Shown piece by piece: positions 26,736 to 34,820 of a DNA stretch of 64,000 bases; the stretch's first letter is position 1, and every line of letters starts with the position of its first letter. The notes below the pieces were generated by a model. The model worked only from the letters and a program-made list of their open reading frames with translations, had not been told where the DNA came from and did no database searches. A program made the position numbers and the translations under genes. Source of the DNA: Phytohabitans aurantiacus (lineage in GTDB: Bacteria; Actinomycetota; Actinomycetes; Mycobacteriales; Micromonosporaceae); assembly GCF_027923225.1 (NCBI RefSeq), contig NZ_BSDI01000021.1, positions 1 through 64,000 on the forward strand, written 5' to 3'.

Positions 26736-27920
26736 TCATACCACGAACATCTGGGGCGGCGGATGCCGCAGGAACTCGTGGTGGGAGATGTCCCAACCGT
26801 AGGCGCCGGCGCGTCCGAACACGAGAACGTCACCCACGCGTAACCGTTCGACCCGTTGGCCGCGGGTGAGTACGTCGCGGGGTGTGCACAGCTCGCCGAC
26901 CGCGTCGACGTCGACATCCTCGACGGCCGGGCGGGGGTACGGGTGCGGCCAGTCGTCGACCGGCAGCACGGTGAACGGGTGGCTGTACCCCCAGGCGGCC
27001 GGGAGCCTGAAGTGGTGGGTGCCGCCGCGCAGTACCGCGAACCACCGCCCGTGGGTGCGTTTGAGGTCGAGCACCTCGGCGGCGTACCAGCCGGCGTCGG
27101 CGGCCAGCCACCGGCCGGGCTCGAACACGAGGCGTACCCCGTCGGGCGGGACGATGGCAGCCAGGGGCGCGGTGTCGAATGTGGCCGGTCCGGTGTAGTC
27201 GACGCCGAAGCCGCCGCCCACATTCACGTACTCCAGCGCGATGCCTAACGACGCGGCGGTCGCCACGGACCAGCGCAGCGCGTCGTCGACGAACGCGGCG
27301 TGGCGGGCGCCGTCGAGGTTGTTGGAGACGGCGTGCAGGTGGAAACCGATCACGCGGATGTGAGGCAGCGTGCGGGCGAGCGCGACCACGCCGGGCAGGT
27401 CGGCCTCGTCGATACCGAACGGCGTGGGCGCGCCCGCCATCTGATGGCTCCCCGGCAGCCCACCGTCGCGCCGGTTCACCCGCAGCGCGACGCCGACCTC
27501 CCCGTGATCAGGGCGTCCCTCACGTCGCTCTAACGACTTCAGGGACGCCCTGATCATAAAAGCGAGGCGGTGGAGTTCTAGCGCGCTCTCGGCGTGGATC
27601 ATCGCGCCTGCTGACAGGGCCGCCATGAGCGACGCTTCCGGCTTTGCTGGGCCGCCGAACGCTATGCGGCGGGCGCCGGCGGCCCGCGCGAGCGCCAGTT
27701 CGCCGCCCGAGGCCACCTCCAGGCCGTCGGTGGCGGCGGCGAGGGTCGCCACCACGTCCGGGTGGCCGTTGGCCTTGACCGCGTACAGCAACTCGGCGCC
27801 CGCCGGCAGCGCGGCCTTCAGGGCGGCGGCCCGGGTCCGCAGCACCTCCCGGTCGTACACGTAGGCGCACACCGGCCGCGACGCGCCGGCCAGGGCGGCG
27901 CGGACCCGATCAGGCGGCAT
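26736..27920 (-). CDS. PLP-dependent decarboxylase (fold type III), siderophore biosynthesis
   Basis: 394 aa ornithine/diaminopimelate decarboxylase-like protein. The PLP lysine is K49 in YAVKANGHP; PLP-phosphate binding uses GGGFGVD; the second active-site Cys is in VGELCTPRD. It is the third gene of an operon with two NIS synthetases, overlapping the preceding stop by 11 nt, analogous to SbnH, PvsE and AcsE, which decarboxylate amino-acid-citrate intermediates or supply diamines. Residues 122-139 (MIRASLKSLERREGRPDH) are a 54-bp palindrome inserted in frame between LELHRLAF and VALRVN, where relatives have a short loop. Activity despite the insertion is not proven. Confidence 0.88.
   Translation of the reverse strand: MPPDRVRAALAGASRPVCAYVYDREVLRTRAAALKAALPAGAELLYAVKANGHPDVVATLAAATDGLEVASGGELALARAAGARRIAFGGPAKPEASLMAALSAGAMIHAESALELHRLAFMIRASLKSLERREGRPDHGEVGVALRVNRRDGGLPGSHQMAGAPTPFGIDEADLPGVVALARTLPHIRVIGFHLHAVSNNLDGARHAAFVDDALRWSVATAASLGIALEYVNVGGGFGVDYTGPATFDTAPLAAIVPPDGVRLVFEPGRWLAADAGWYAAEVLDLKRTHGRWFAVLRGGTHHFRLPAAWGYSHPFTVLPVDDWPHPYPRPAVEDVDVDAVGELCTPRDVLTRGQRVERLRVGDVLVFGRAGAYGWDISHHEFLRHPPPQMFVV
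27504..27557. repeat. 54-bp palindromic element, copy D (inside CDS, in frame)
   Basis: Minus-strand reading begins on a codon boundary of the decarboxylase and gives 18 sense codons, residues 122-139. The terminal GTG is ATG on this strand. The plus strand of the same register has TAA. Confidence 0.93.
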
Positions 27921-29562
27921 GCAGCGGGTTCCGCACCGGGATGTACACGTCGCCGCCCTCGGCAAGCCGCATCCGCACTAGCGCCTTGTGCGGCACCCGC
28001 GGCGCGGTGAGCGCGGCGTGGTCGGCGGCGGCCGCCGCGGCGGTACGCGGGTCGGCGAGCAGCGGCTCGTACGCCTCGTCGACGACGGCGCGGACCAGCC
28101 GCCAGGCGGCCGCCTCTTCCAGCCCGTGGGAGTCGCCCAGCCGGACCACCAGCTCGCCGAGATGCGCCTGGAACGCCGTGTAGCCCAGCTTGGCCCGCAT
28201 CACACCGGGCTCGTCGGTGCCCACCACCGAGCCGGGCCACAGCGACAGCGGAACCCCGGCCGCCGCCAGCCGGGGCCGCAGCACCCGCAGTCCGGCGAAG
28301 TCCCGCAGGGCGAGCCGGTGCGGCGCGCCGTCGACGAACACGGGCAGGCAGTTCTGCAGGTGCGCCTCGAGCGCGATCCCGTACCGGGTCTGCAGGCGCA
28401 GCAACGGCGGCAGCAGCAGTCGGGCGTACGCCTCCAACCACGCGAGGGGGCCGCGCCCGTACTCGTCGACGAGGCCGGCCACGGCCAGCGGCAGCGCGCC
28501 GCCGGGTACGACCCGTTCGCCGGGGGCGAGCCGGCCGTCGAGTCCGGTGCGGACGATCGCGGACACGTCGCGGCCCGAGCCGGCCGGCACAGCCGCCCCG
28601 GCGGTCTCGGCCAGCAGCAGCACGCGCTCTTCGCCGGACAGCAGCTCATCCAGTACCGCCGACAGCGCCGGCCCGTTGCGGGTGCTGGCCACGGAGATGG
28701 TGCGTCGCGTCGAGGTGACCTGGATGTCCAGGGACACCTTCAGGTACCGGCGCTGGCCGTCCGCGGCGGGCGGCAGCAGCAGGGTGCGCAGGGCGGCGGT
28801 GGGCGCGGCGGGCACCTCGGCGTCCAGTACCCGCAGCGCACCGGACTCGACCAGGTCGGCGTACCGGTGGCGCAGCACCGCGTCGCGCTGCCAGGCGTGC
28901 ACCGGCTGGATCAGGTATCCGGGTGGCGGCGCCGGCACCTGCGGGTACCCGGACAGGGCCGCGCCGAGGTCGTCGCCGGTGTGCCGGTCGGCGCGGACCG
29001 CGACGAACCCGATCGTGGTCTGGCCCGCTTCGAGGTCGTGGGCGAGCACGTCACCGACGTCCCAGCCCAGCCGGGTACGCCCGCACGGGTGCAGGTTGTG
29101 CCCATCGACGGCCAGCCGCTCGGCGGCGAGCGCGTCCTCGTCCGGCGTACCCCCGCGGGGGGACGGTGGCCGGGTGTACGCGATCGCCAGGTTCACGACG
29201 GCGTCGGCGAGCTCGGCGGCGAGCCGGTGATTCCGCAGTGCCACCGGTAGCAGGTCGACGGGGTCGGCAGGTACCGCATCGAACTCCACCCGGTCGAAAC
29301 CGTGCGCGCGGCCCCGACCGGCGTGCCGCGCGCGGGCGTCGCCGATGTTCTCGCGGCACAGCGCGCCGAGCAGCCGCCGCCCGACGGCCTGCGCGGCCTG
29401 CGGCAGCGCGGCCCGGAACGGGCCGACCAGCTCCGGAGCCAGCTCCGCCAGGTGCGATTCGACGTGCCCGGCGGCGTCTTTGACGGTGCCCGGCTGGAAG
29501 GCGCAGGTACTCAGAACTGGGCTCAACGCATGCCTGCCAAGGGGTTCGGGAGGGACGCCCAC
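27910..29562 (-). CDS. NIS siderophore synthetase (IucA/IucC family), second
   Basis: Up to 550 aa. The IucA/IucC signature is present (VDGHNLHPCGRTRLG, the usual GHPxHPxxKxR region), with YLKVSLDIQVTSTRRTISVAS, the ATP-binding LEAHLQNCLP (HxQN) and a C-terminal FhuF-like segment. NIS synthetases condense citrate or dicarboxylates with amines or alcohols using ATP. The start is uncertain: GTG 29562 overlaps the upstream gene by 40 nt, while TTG 29526 forms a TTGA overlap. The gene is translationally coupled on both sides. Confidence 0.9.
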   Translation of the reverse strand: MGVPPEPLGRHALSPVLSTCAFQPGTVKDAAGHVESHLAELAPELVGPFRAALPQAAQAVGRRLLGALCRENIGDARARHAGRGRAHGFDRVEFDAVPADPVDLLPVALRNHRLAAELADAVVNLAIAYTRPPSPRGGTPDEDALAAERLAVDGHNLHPCGRTRLGWDVGDVLAHDLEAGQTTIGFVAVRADRHTGDDLGAALSGYPQVPAPPPGYLIQPVHAWQRDAVLRHRYADLVESGALRVLDAEVPAAPTAALRTLLLPPAADGQRRYLKVSLDIQVTSTRRTISVASTRNGPALSAVLDELLSGEERVLLLAETAGAAVPAGSGRDVSAIVRTGLDGRLAPGERVVPGGALPLAVAGLVDEYGRGPLAWLEAYARLLLPPLLRLQTRYGIALEAHLQNCLPVFVDGAPHRLALRDFAGLRVLRPRLAAAGVPLSLWPGSVVGTDEPGVMRAKLGYTAFQAHLGELVVRLGDSHGLEEAAAWRLVRAVVDEAYEPLLADPRTAAAAAADHAALTAPRVPHKALVRMRLAEGGDVYIPVRNPLHAA

Positions 29563-31214
29563 ACGTCGGTGAGCGGGTCTGCCGCGAGGCGCATAGCGGT
29601 GGTCGCCTTCACCGGAAGGCTAGCGCGGAAGATCGACTGATCGTTTGTGACCGCCGCCACGCGCGCCCACAGCCGTTCCGGCGCGATCCCGTGCACCCGC
29701 CCGAACGCGGCCACCTGCTCGGCCAGAACCCCGCCCAGCGCCGCGGCGAACAGCTTGTCGCGCAGGGCGTCAGGGTCGTCCGTGACAAGATCACCGTGTA
29801 CCGGCGGCGGGTCGACGCCGTGCGCGCGCAGCCGGGCGGGGCTGATCCGTACCCCGCCGACGTCCCGGTACAGCAGCCGCGTGGGGCGGCCGTCGTGGAG
29901 CACGACGAGCGTGTTCTGACCGTGCGCCTCCAGGGCGACGCCGCGGTGCAGGATGGTGAGCAGCGGCGGCAGGAACACCCGTGCGAGGGCGGCGAAGAAC
30001 TCCTCCGGCTCGGCGGCGCCGGGCGCGCCACCGAGTGCGCCGAGCGGCACGGCCGTCTCGCCGGGCGCGAGCACGGGGGCGAGCCGCCGCACGTACGCCA
30101 GGCTCCGCGACGGGGCGCCATCGACGAGGACGGCGCCGGCGCGGTCCTCGCGCAACACCTCCAGGCCGGTGCCGCGTGCGAGGTGGGCCAGCAGCGCCGA
30201 CACCACCGGTCCGTTGTGGACGGCCGCCGGCGATACGGTGCGCACGGCCGAGGTCATCTGGACGTCGACGGCGGTCTTGAGGTGGTACCCGGGCACGGCG
30301 AGCGTGCGCAGCGACATGAGCGGCCGCGCGGGCAGCGTGCCCGCCGGGATGAGCCAGGGGTACGCGTCGAGCACGTGCGCGTACTGCCAGGGGTGCACGA
30401 TCAGGCGGGGCGGCGCGTCGCCGTACCACCGGTCGGGGGGAACCTCCACCACGCGCAGGGGTACGACGGGCCGGTGTTCGGGGGCGTACGCGAGGATCTC
30501 GGCGGTGGACATGCCGAGGCGGGTGCGGCAGCAGGGGTGCAGCGGGTGGCCGTCGACGACGCCCTGCTCGACGCTGACAAGGTCGTTGCCGTCGGTGTTG
30601 CCGTTGGTGGGTTGTGCGCTGCTGCTGTTGGGCCGTGCGTTGCCGCCGTTGGAATGTGCGCTGCCGTCGTTGGGCTGTGCGTTGGCTCGGGCCAGGGCCA
30701 GGTTGGCGACGCTGTTGTCCACCTCGACGGCGAAGGCCTCGCTGCGTCGGCTGCCTTGGCTTGCTTCGCGGCCTTCGCGGCCTTCGCGGCCTTCGCCGCC
30801 TTCGCGGTCGAGCAGCGCCCGGACCAGCGCGGCGGGGTCGGTGTAGCCCCCGATGGTGAGGCCGTCGGGCGCGACCGCGTACGGCTCGGCGGCGTCGGCG
30901 GGCCCGGTGAGGCGGTATGGTGTTGCGCTGCTTTGCTCTGCTTCCCTATCGGCAACACCTGGGCCGGCCATCGTCACCGTCAGGCGTCCATCGTGGACCT
31001 CGCGGCCGATCACGCCGGGAATGGGCTCGCGGGCGAGGGCTCCCCACAGCCGCCCCAGCACGGCGGCCCGGGCTCCGGGCAGCGCCGCCAGGTAGGGCGC
31101 GACCAGGTCAGGCCGCTGCTCGCGTAGCGCGGCGAGGGTGCTGGCGGGATCGGGTGTAAACCGGTGGGGGGCACCGGCCCGCGACGGCGACGATTCGTGG
31201 ATGGACCCTGACAT
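29523..31214 (-). CDS. NIS siderophore synthetase (IucA/IucC family), first
   Basis: 563 aa. Family motifs: VDGHPLHPCCRTRLG (residues 220-234), LKTAVDVQMTSAVRTVSP, LEAHGQNTLVV and LLYRDVGGVRIS. It leads the three-gene siderophore operon. Two low-complexity insertions interrupt the N-terminal domain before the signature: EGREGREGRE (about 140-150, 9-bp DNA repeats) and an Asn/Ser/Gly tract (178-209, 21-bp DNA repeats). ATG 31214 overlaps the 5' end of a divergent methyltransferase by 14 bp, so one of the two starts may be wrong. No siderophore transporter is adjacent. Confidence 0.9.
   Translation of the reverse strand: MSGSIHESSPSRAGAPHRFTPDPASTLAALREQRPDLVAPYLAALPGARAAVLGRLWGALAREPIPGVIGREVHDGRLTVTMAGPGVADREAEQSSATPYRLTGPADAAEPYAVAPDGLTIGGYTDPAALVRALLDREGGEGREGREGREASQGSRRSEAFAVEVDNSVANLALARANAQPNDGSAHSNGGNARPNSSSAQPTNGNTDGNDLVSVEQGVVDGHPLHPCCRTRLGMSTAEILAYAPEHRPVVPLRVVEVPPDRWYGDAPPRLIVHPWQYAHVLDAYPWLIPAGTLPARPLMSLRTLAVPGYHLKTAVDVQMTSAVRTVSPAAVHNGPVVSALLAHLARGTGLEVLREDRAGAVLVDGAPSRSLAYVRRLAPVLAPGETAVPLGALGGAPGAAEPEEFFAALARVFLPPLLTILHRGVALEAHGQNTLVVLHDGRPTRLLYRDVGGVRISPARLRAHGVDPPPVHGDLVTDDPDALRDKLFAAALGGVLAEQVAAFGRVHGIAPERLWARVAAVTNDQSIFRASLPVKATTAMRLAADPLTDVWASLPNPLAGMR
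30588..30683 (-). repeat. Degenerate 21-bp tandem repeats inside the first NIS synthetase
   Basis: Encodes 7-residue units NAQPNDG, SAHSNGG, NARPNSS, SAQPTNG and a partial NTDGND. Asn is otherwise rare in the protein, so this looks like recent slippage expansion. Confidence 0.75.
30762..30811 (-). repeat. 9-bp tandem repeats (GCCTTCGCG)
   Basis: About five units of GCCTTCGCG encoding Glu-Gly-Arg tripeptides (EGREGREGRE) in the first NIS synthetase. Length polymorphism between strains is likely. Confidence 0.75.
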
Positions 31215-31755
31215 CCTGGCCTACTACGACCGCAAGCCGGAGACAGACCGACTGGCCGCCGGGCCGGGCCTCATCGAACGGGTGCGCACCCAACACATTC
31301 TTCGTCGCGTCCTGCCGCCCCCACCCGCCAGGGTGCTCGACGTGGGCGGCGCCACTGGGGTGTACGCGACGTGGCTGGCCGGGCTCGGGTACTCGGTGCG
31401 CCTCGTGGACCCGGTGCCGGGGCACGTGGCGGCGGCCCGGGACTCGGGTGTGGACGCCGTGGCGGGCGACGCCCGGGCGCTGGCCGAGCCGGACGCGTCC
31501 TACGACGCGGTGCTGCTGATGGGTCCCCTGTACCACCTGACGGCGCCGGAGGAGCGGCTGGCGGCGCTGGGGGAGGCGGCCCGGGTGGTACGCCCCGGTG
31601 GCGTGGTGGTGGAGGGCGTGGCAGGTTGGGTACCGGGTGCGGAGGCCGCGTTCACCGACGAGCGGGTGCTGGCACTGGTGGCCAGCGTCGAGGAAGAACC
31701 CGCCCTGGTAGGCGCCAGCGCCCACATCCTGGCAATCGCCACCCCACCATCCTAG
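31201..31755 (+). CDS. Class I SAM-dependent methyltransferase
   Basis: 184 aa from ATG 31201 (MDPDILAYYDRKPETDRL). Motif I is VLDVGGATGVYATWLA, followed by VDPVPGHVAAA, GDARALAEPDASYDAVLLMGPLYHL and the post-motif LGEAARVVRPGGVVV. The acceptor is unknown. It is divergent from the siderophore operon and overlaps its first gene by 14 bp at the 5' ends. Family proteins often extend further C-terminally, so this copy is rather short. Confidence 0.8.
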   Translation: MDPDILAYYDRKPETDRLAAGPGLIERVRTQHILRRVLPPPPARVLDVGGATGVYATWLAGLGYSVRLVDPVPGHVAAARDSGVDAVAGDARALAEPDASYDAVLLMGPLYHLTAPEERLAALGEAARVVRPGGVVVEGVAGWVPGAEAAFTDERVLALVASVEEEPALVGASAHILAIATPPS

Positions 31756-31830
31756 GACGCTGTACAGATTGTGCCGCACCACACACGGCGGCCGCACCCA
31801 GGCGAGCTCCGCGCCCTGGCGCCCTCTGCT

Positions 31831-31914
31831 CGCCGATCAAGAGCGAATGCACGTGGTTGGATCGCTTTTCCGCGTGTATTCGCCCTTGATCCATGCAAGT
31901 GGCCTTGATCGGCG
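31831..31914 (+). repeat. Family-2 element, copy 6
   Basis: Solitary forward copy in the 232-bp gap between the convergent methyltransferase and MFS genes. The left arm has GATCAAGAGCG (one substitution). Right arm and third arm are intact. Confidence 0.87.
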
Positions 31915-31987
31915 ATGTGGATCAGGGCGCGCGGCGTGCGCTGTGCGGGGCCGGCAAGACGATGGGCAACCCGTTCCATTGCCGACG

Positions 31988-33487
31988 CTAGTGGGCCATC
32001 ACGGGCTCGCCCTCGGACGGCTCCAGTGCCCGATTCGGGATCAGGAATGCCGCGATGATCGCACCGACCACGAAGAACCCGGAGCCCCACGCCAGGGTGG
32101 CCGTGTAGCCCTCGACCCCGGCCTGCGCCGCGGCCAGCGCGCTGGGCTTGTGCGAGGTCAGGTAGTCGGTCGTGGCCGACGAGGCAACGGTGGTCAGTAG
32201 CGCCGTACTGATGGAGCCGCCGACTTGCTGCCCGGTGTTGATCAGCGCCGAGGCGACGCCCGTGTCCTCGTGGTGCAGGCCTGAGGTCGCCCCCTGGATC
32301 GCAGTGGTCATCACCGCGCCGATGCCGAGACCCAGCAGGATCAGGCCGGGCATGATGTGGGTGGCGTACGTGCTGTCCAACTCGAGCCGGGTCAGCAGGG
32401 CCATGCCGGCCGCGGCGACCAGGAAGCCGGCGCTGACGACGATCTTCGGGCCGACCTTGGGCAGCACCAGCGAAGGCATCGTGGTCGACGAAGCGACGAC
32501 GGCCGCGACCATCGGCAGGAATGCCAGACCGGTCTTGATCGGCGAGTAGCCGAGGCTGGCCGCGAAGTAGTAGGTCAGGAACAGGAAGATCGAGAACATC
32601 CCCATGCCCAGGACGAACACCGCAATGAACGAACCACCGCGGGTCCGGTCCAGCACGAGTCGCAGCGGCAGCAGCGGATGCGCGACCGTGGACTCCAGCC
32701 GTACGAACACGGCGAGCAGCACCGCGCCGACGATCATGGAGCCGAGGGCGACCGGGTCGGTCCAGCTGGTGGACTCCACGTGGGCGAACCCGTAGACGAT
32801 GGCGAACAGCGCGGCGCTCACCACGACGATGCCCGGAATATCGAGTTTGGGCTTCTTGGTGATCACGGGCCTGGCGAGTAGCAGCAACGCGCCGATCAGG
32901 GCGGGGGCCGCGAAGGCGACGTTCACGTACATCACCCACCGCCACGACGCCCATTCGGTGAGCATGCCGCCGAGCAGCAGCCCGATCGCGCCGCCGGCGC
33001 CGCCCAGCGCACTGAAGATACCGAAGGCCTTCGCCCTTTCTGACGGTTCGGTGAAGGTCACGCTCAGCAGTGCGAGTGCTGCGGGCGCGAGCAGTGCGGC
33101 GAAGAGGCCCTGGGCCACACGTGCCGCGACGAGGATCTCGAAGCTGGAGGCCGCGCCGCCGAGAATGGATGCGGCCCCGAAACCTGCCAGGCCGGTCACG
33201 AAGAGCGTGCGTCGGCCCCACAGGTCACCGAGTCGGCCGCCGAGCAGCAGCAGACTGCCGAACGCCAGGGCGTAACCGGTGATGACCCACTGCCGGCTGC
33301 CGTCGCTGAAGCCGAGGTCCTGCTGCGCCTGGGGCAGCGCGATGTTCACGACGGTCGCATCGAGCATGACCATGAGCTGTGCCATGCCCAGCACGACCAG
33401 CACCCACCAGCGCACGGCATGTGAGCCGCGAAGGCCCGAGTCTGTCTTTGTGGCGGCGGGTGCCTCGCGGTCGACGGTGGTACTCAT
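31988..33487 (-). CDS. MFS efflux transporter, DHA2 (EmrB/QacA) family
   Basis: 499 aa with about 14 hydrophobic segments. Motif A (GGRLGDLWGRRTLF) and motif D1/N-terminal LDATVVNIALPQAQQDLGF are diagnostic of drug:H+ antiporters. ATG 33487 follows GGGGAG and overlaps the stop of the FAD oxidoreductase (ATGA), so the pair is one transcript from the TetR-type promoter at about 34.6 kb. It probably exports a toxic compound that the oxidoreductase also handles. A siderophore-export role is possible but less likely given the shared regulation. Confidence 0.92.
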   Translation of the reverse strand: MSTTVDREAPAATKTDSGLRGSHAVRWWVLVVLGMAQLMVMLDATVVNIALPQAQQDLGFSDGSRQWVITGYALAFGSLLLLGGRLGDLWGRRTLFVTGLAGFGAASILGGAASSFEILVAARVAQGLFAALLAPAALALLSVTFTEPSERAKAFGIFSALGGAGGAIGLLLGGMLTEWASWRWVMYVNVAFAAPALIGALLLLARPVITKKPKLDIPGIVVVSAALFAIVYGFAHVESTSWTDPVALGSMIVGAVLLAVFVRLESTVAHPLLPLRLVLDRTRGGSFIAVFVLGMGMFSIFLFLTYYFAASLGYSPIKTGLAFLPMVAAVVASSTTMPSLVLPKVGPKIVVSAGFLVAAAGMALLTRLELDSTYATHIMPGLILLGLGIGAVMTTAIQGATSGLHHEDTGVASALINTGQQVGGSISTALLTTVASSATTDYLTSHKPSALAAAQAGVEGYTATLAWGSGFFVVGAIIAAFLIPNRALEPSEGEPVMAH

Positions 33488-34515
33488 TTCTCCCCTTGCT
33501 TGCTGTGCGTGGCTGCCTGGAGGGCCGCGTCGGTGTCCGCGGTGGCCAGCATCCGGTTGATGTCGGCGGCTGCGAGGGCGCCGGCCGCTGCGGAGGCGCC
33601 GACCTGGGCGACCGGATCGGTGGCGTTGCCGGCCACCCACACACCCGGCACCTCGGTGGTGCCGGCCATGCCGGAGGCGAAACCGTGGCCGATGTTCGGC
33701 ACGTCCCGCATCGGCAGGCTCAGACCTTCCAGGCCCCGGGTGCGGGCCTGCATCCGCGGGCCGACCGCGAGGACGCGGCGCGCCACGACCTGGCCGTCGG
33801 CCAGGCGCACCCCGGCGAGGGCGCCGTCCTGGTCGTTGACGACCTCGGTGACCGGGGTGTCGATGACGCGGATGCCGCGGGCGGCGAAGCGGGCGCGGCT
33901 GTCCTCGTCCAGGTCTGTGCCGTGGGTGAAGTAGGTCAGGTCATCGGTCAGCTGGCGGAACAGAAACGCGTGGCCGATGGAGGCCGCGCTAGTGGCGAGG
34001 ATTCCGATGGGCTCATCGCGCACCTCCCAGCCGTGGCAGTACGGGCAGTGCACCACACTGTCCCCCCAGTGCTCGGCGAGCCCGGGCACTTCCGGCAGCA
34101 CATCCGTGAGGCCGGTGGCGACCAGGATGCGGCGAGCGGTGATGCTGCGGCCGTCGGCCAGGGTGACGGTGAACCGCAGGTCCCCGTCCGCCGACGGGGC
34201 GGCGGGCTCGGCGGAGACCACCTCGCCGTGCACGACGCGTCCGCCGTACTGGCGTACCTGCTCCCGGCCCCGTCGAAGGATCTCGGGCGGCGGGGTGCCG
34301 TCCAAGGCGATCAAGCCGTGCACGGCCTTCGCGGGCGCGTTGCGCGGGGAGCCGCTGTCGACCACGACGACCGAGCGGCGGGAGCGGGCGAGGATCAGCG
34401 CACCGTTCAGCCCTGCGGCGCCCCCGCCGATCACCACCGCGTCGACGGTCCCCTCGGGCAGTGCGTCGCTCGCGGAGTCCTCGCCATCGGGCGGTCGCTG
34501 GGTCTCCTGTGTCAT
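33484..34515 (-). CDS. NAD(P)/FAD-dependent oxidoreductase, thioredoxin-reductase-like
   Basis: 343 aa. The FAD motif GGGAAGLNGA (30-39), a redox-active pair C157-x-x-C160 (VVHCPYCHGWE), and the terminal FAD loop GVWVAGNATDPVAQVGASAAAG are present. Similar proteins oxidise dithiols of natural products or reduce disulfides. It is translationally coupled to the MFS transporter. The promoter (TTGACA-N18-TAGGTT, minus strand) lies inside the duplicated regulatory segment at 34594. Confidence 0.9.
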   Translation of the reverse strand: MTQETQRPPDGEDSASDALPEGTVDAVVIGGGAAGLNGALILARSRRSVVVVDSGSPRNAPAKAVHGLIALDGTPPPEILRRGREQVRQYGGRVVHGEVVSAEPAAPSADGDLRFTVTLADGRSITARRILVATGLTDVLPEVPGLAEHWGDSVVHCPYCHGWEVRDEPIGILATSAASIGHAFLFRQLTDDLTYFTHGTDLDEDSRARFAARGIRVIDTPVTEVVNDQDGALAGVRLADGQVVARRVLAVGPRMQARTRGLEGLSLPMRDVPNIGHGFASGMAGTTEVPGVWVAGNATDPVAQVGASAAAGALAAADINRMLATADTDAALQAATHSKQGEK

Positions 34516-34593
34516 GAGTCAAAACCTCCAAGCCGCCTTCGCGGCGTCGCGGTCCTGCAAGCCCGGACCAAGCCGGTCCGCCGAGCTCAGGAT

Positions 34594-34671
34594 GGTTGTG
34601 TACTGAACTGTCAGAAACCTAGGCGGTTCTGTACTGAGTTGTCAAGTACGGGAGATCTGCCTTACCTTCTG
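34594..34671. promoter_or_regulatory. Divergent promoter/operator, copy 1 of 2
   Basis: 58 bp (34594-34651) identical at 57 positions to 37452-37509, and TTACCTTCTG follows 10 bp later in both. On the minus strand TTGACA and TAGGTT are 18 bp apart; on the plus strand TTGTCA and TACCTT are 18 bp apart. Two direct 15-mers TGTACTGA(A/G)(C/T)TGTCA lie 31 bp apart. Likely a TetR operator. Confidence 0.75.
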
Positions 34672-34694
34672 CCTGGTCAGGGTCCAGGAAGGGC

Positions 34695-34738
34695 TCTCGC
34701 CGTGGTGGTTGGGCACGGCCGCGACCACCGTGGCGAGA
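34695..34738 (+). promoter_or_regulatory. Leader hairpin upstream of the cNMP-TrxR gene
   Basis: 15-bp stem (TCTCGCCGTGGTGGT with 34724-34738, two G-U pairs) and a 14-nt loop in the approx. 140-nt leader. It could attenuate transcription or insulate the downstream leader ORF. Confidence 0.45.
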
Positions 34739-34778
34739 AAGGCCCGCAAGAAGCGTCGAAAACCAGCGGAGGAGAATC

Positions 34779-34820
34779 GTGACGGGAGCGATTCGCCTGC
34801 CAGGTAAGGGAGAAACATGA
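34779..34820 (+). CDS. 13-codon leader ORF coupled to the cNMP-TrxR gene
   Basis: GTG 34779 lies behind a strong GGAGGAG (34768-34774) and reads MTGAIRLPGKGET, ending in a TGA that overlaps the next ATG (ATGA). The main gene also has AAGGGAG just upstream. Coupled re-initiation is suggested by the layout; translation is not proven. Confidence 0.4.
   Translation: MTGAIRLPGKGET

Noticed and set aside
32000..33487. MFS transporter as the siderophore exporter
   Set aside because: It is translationally coupled to the FAD oxidoreductase and shares the TetR-type promoter, and it is separated from the siderophore operon by a divergent gene.
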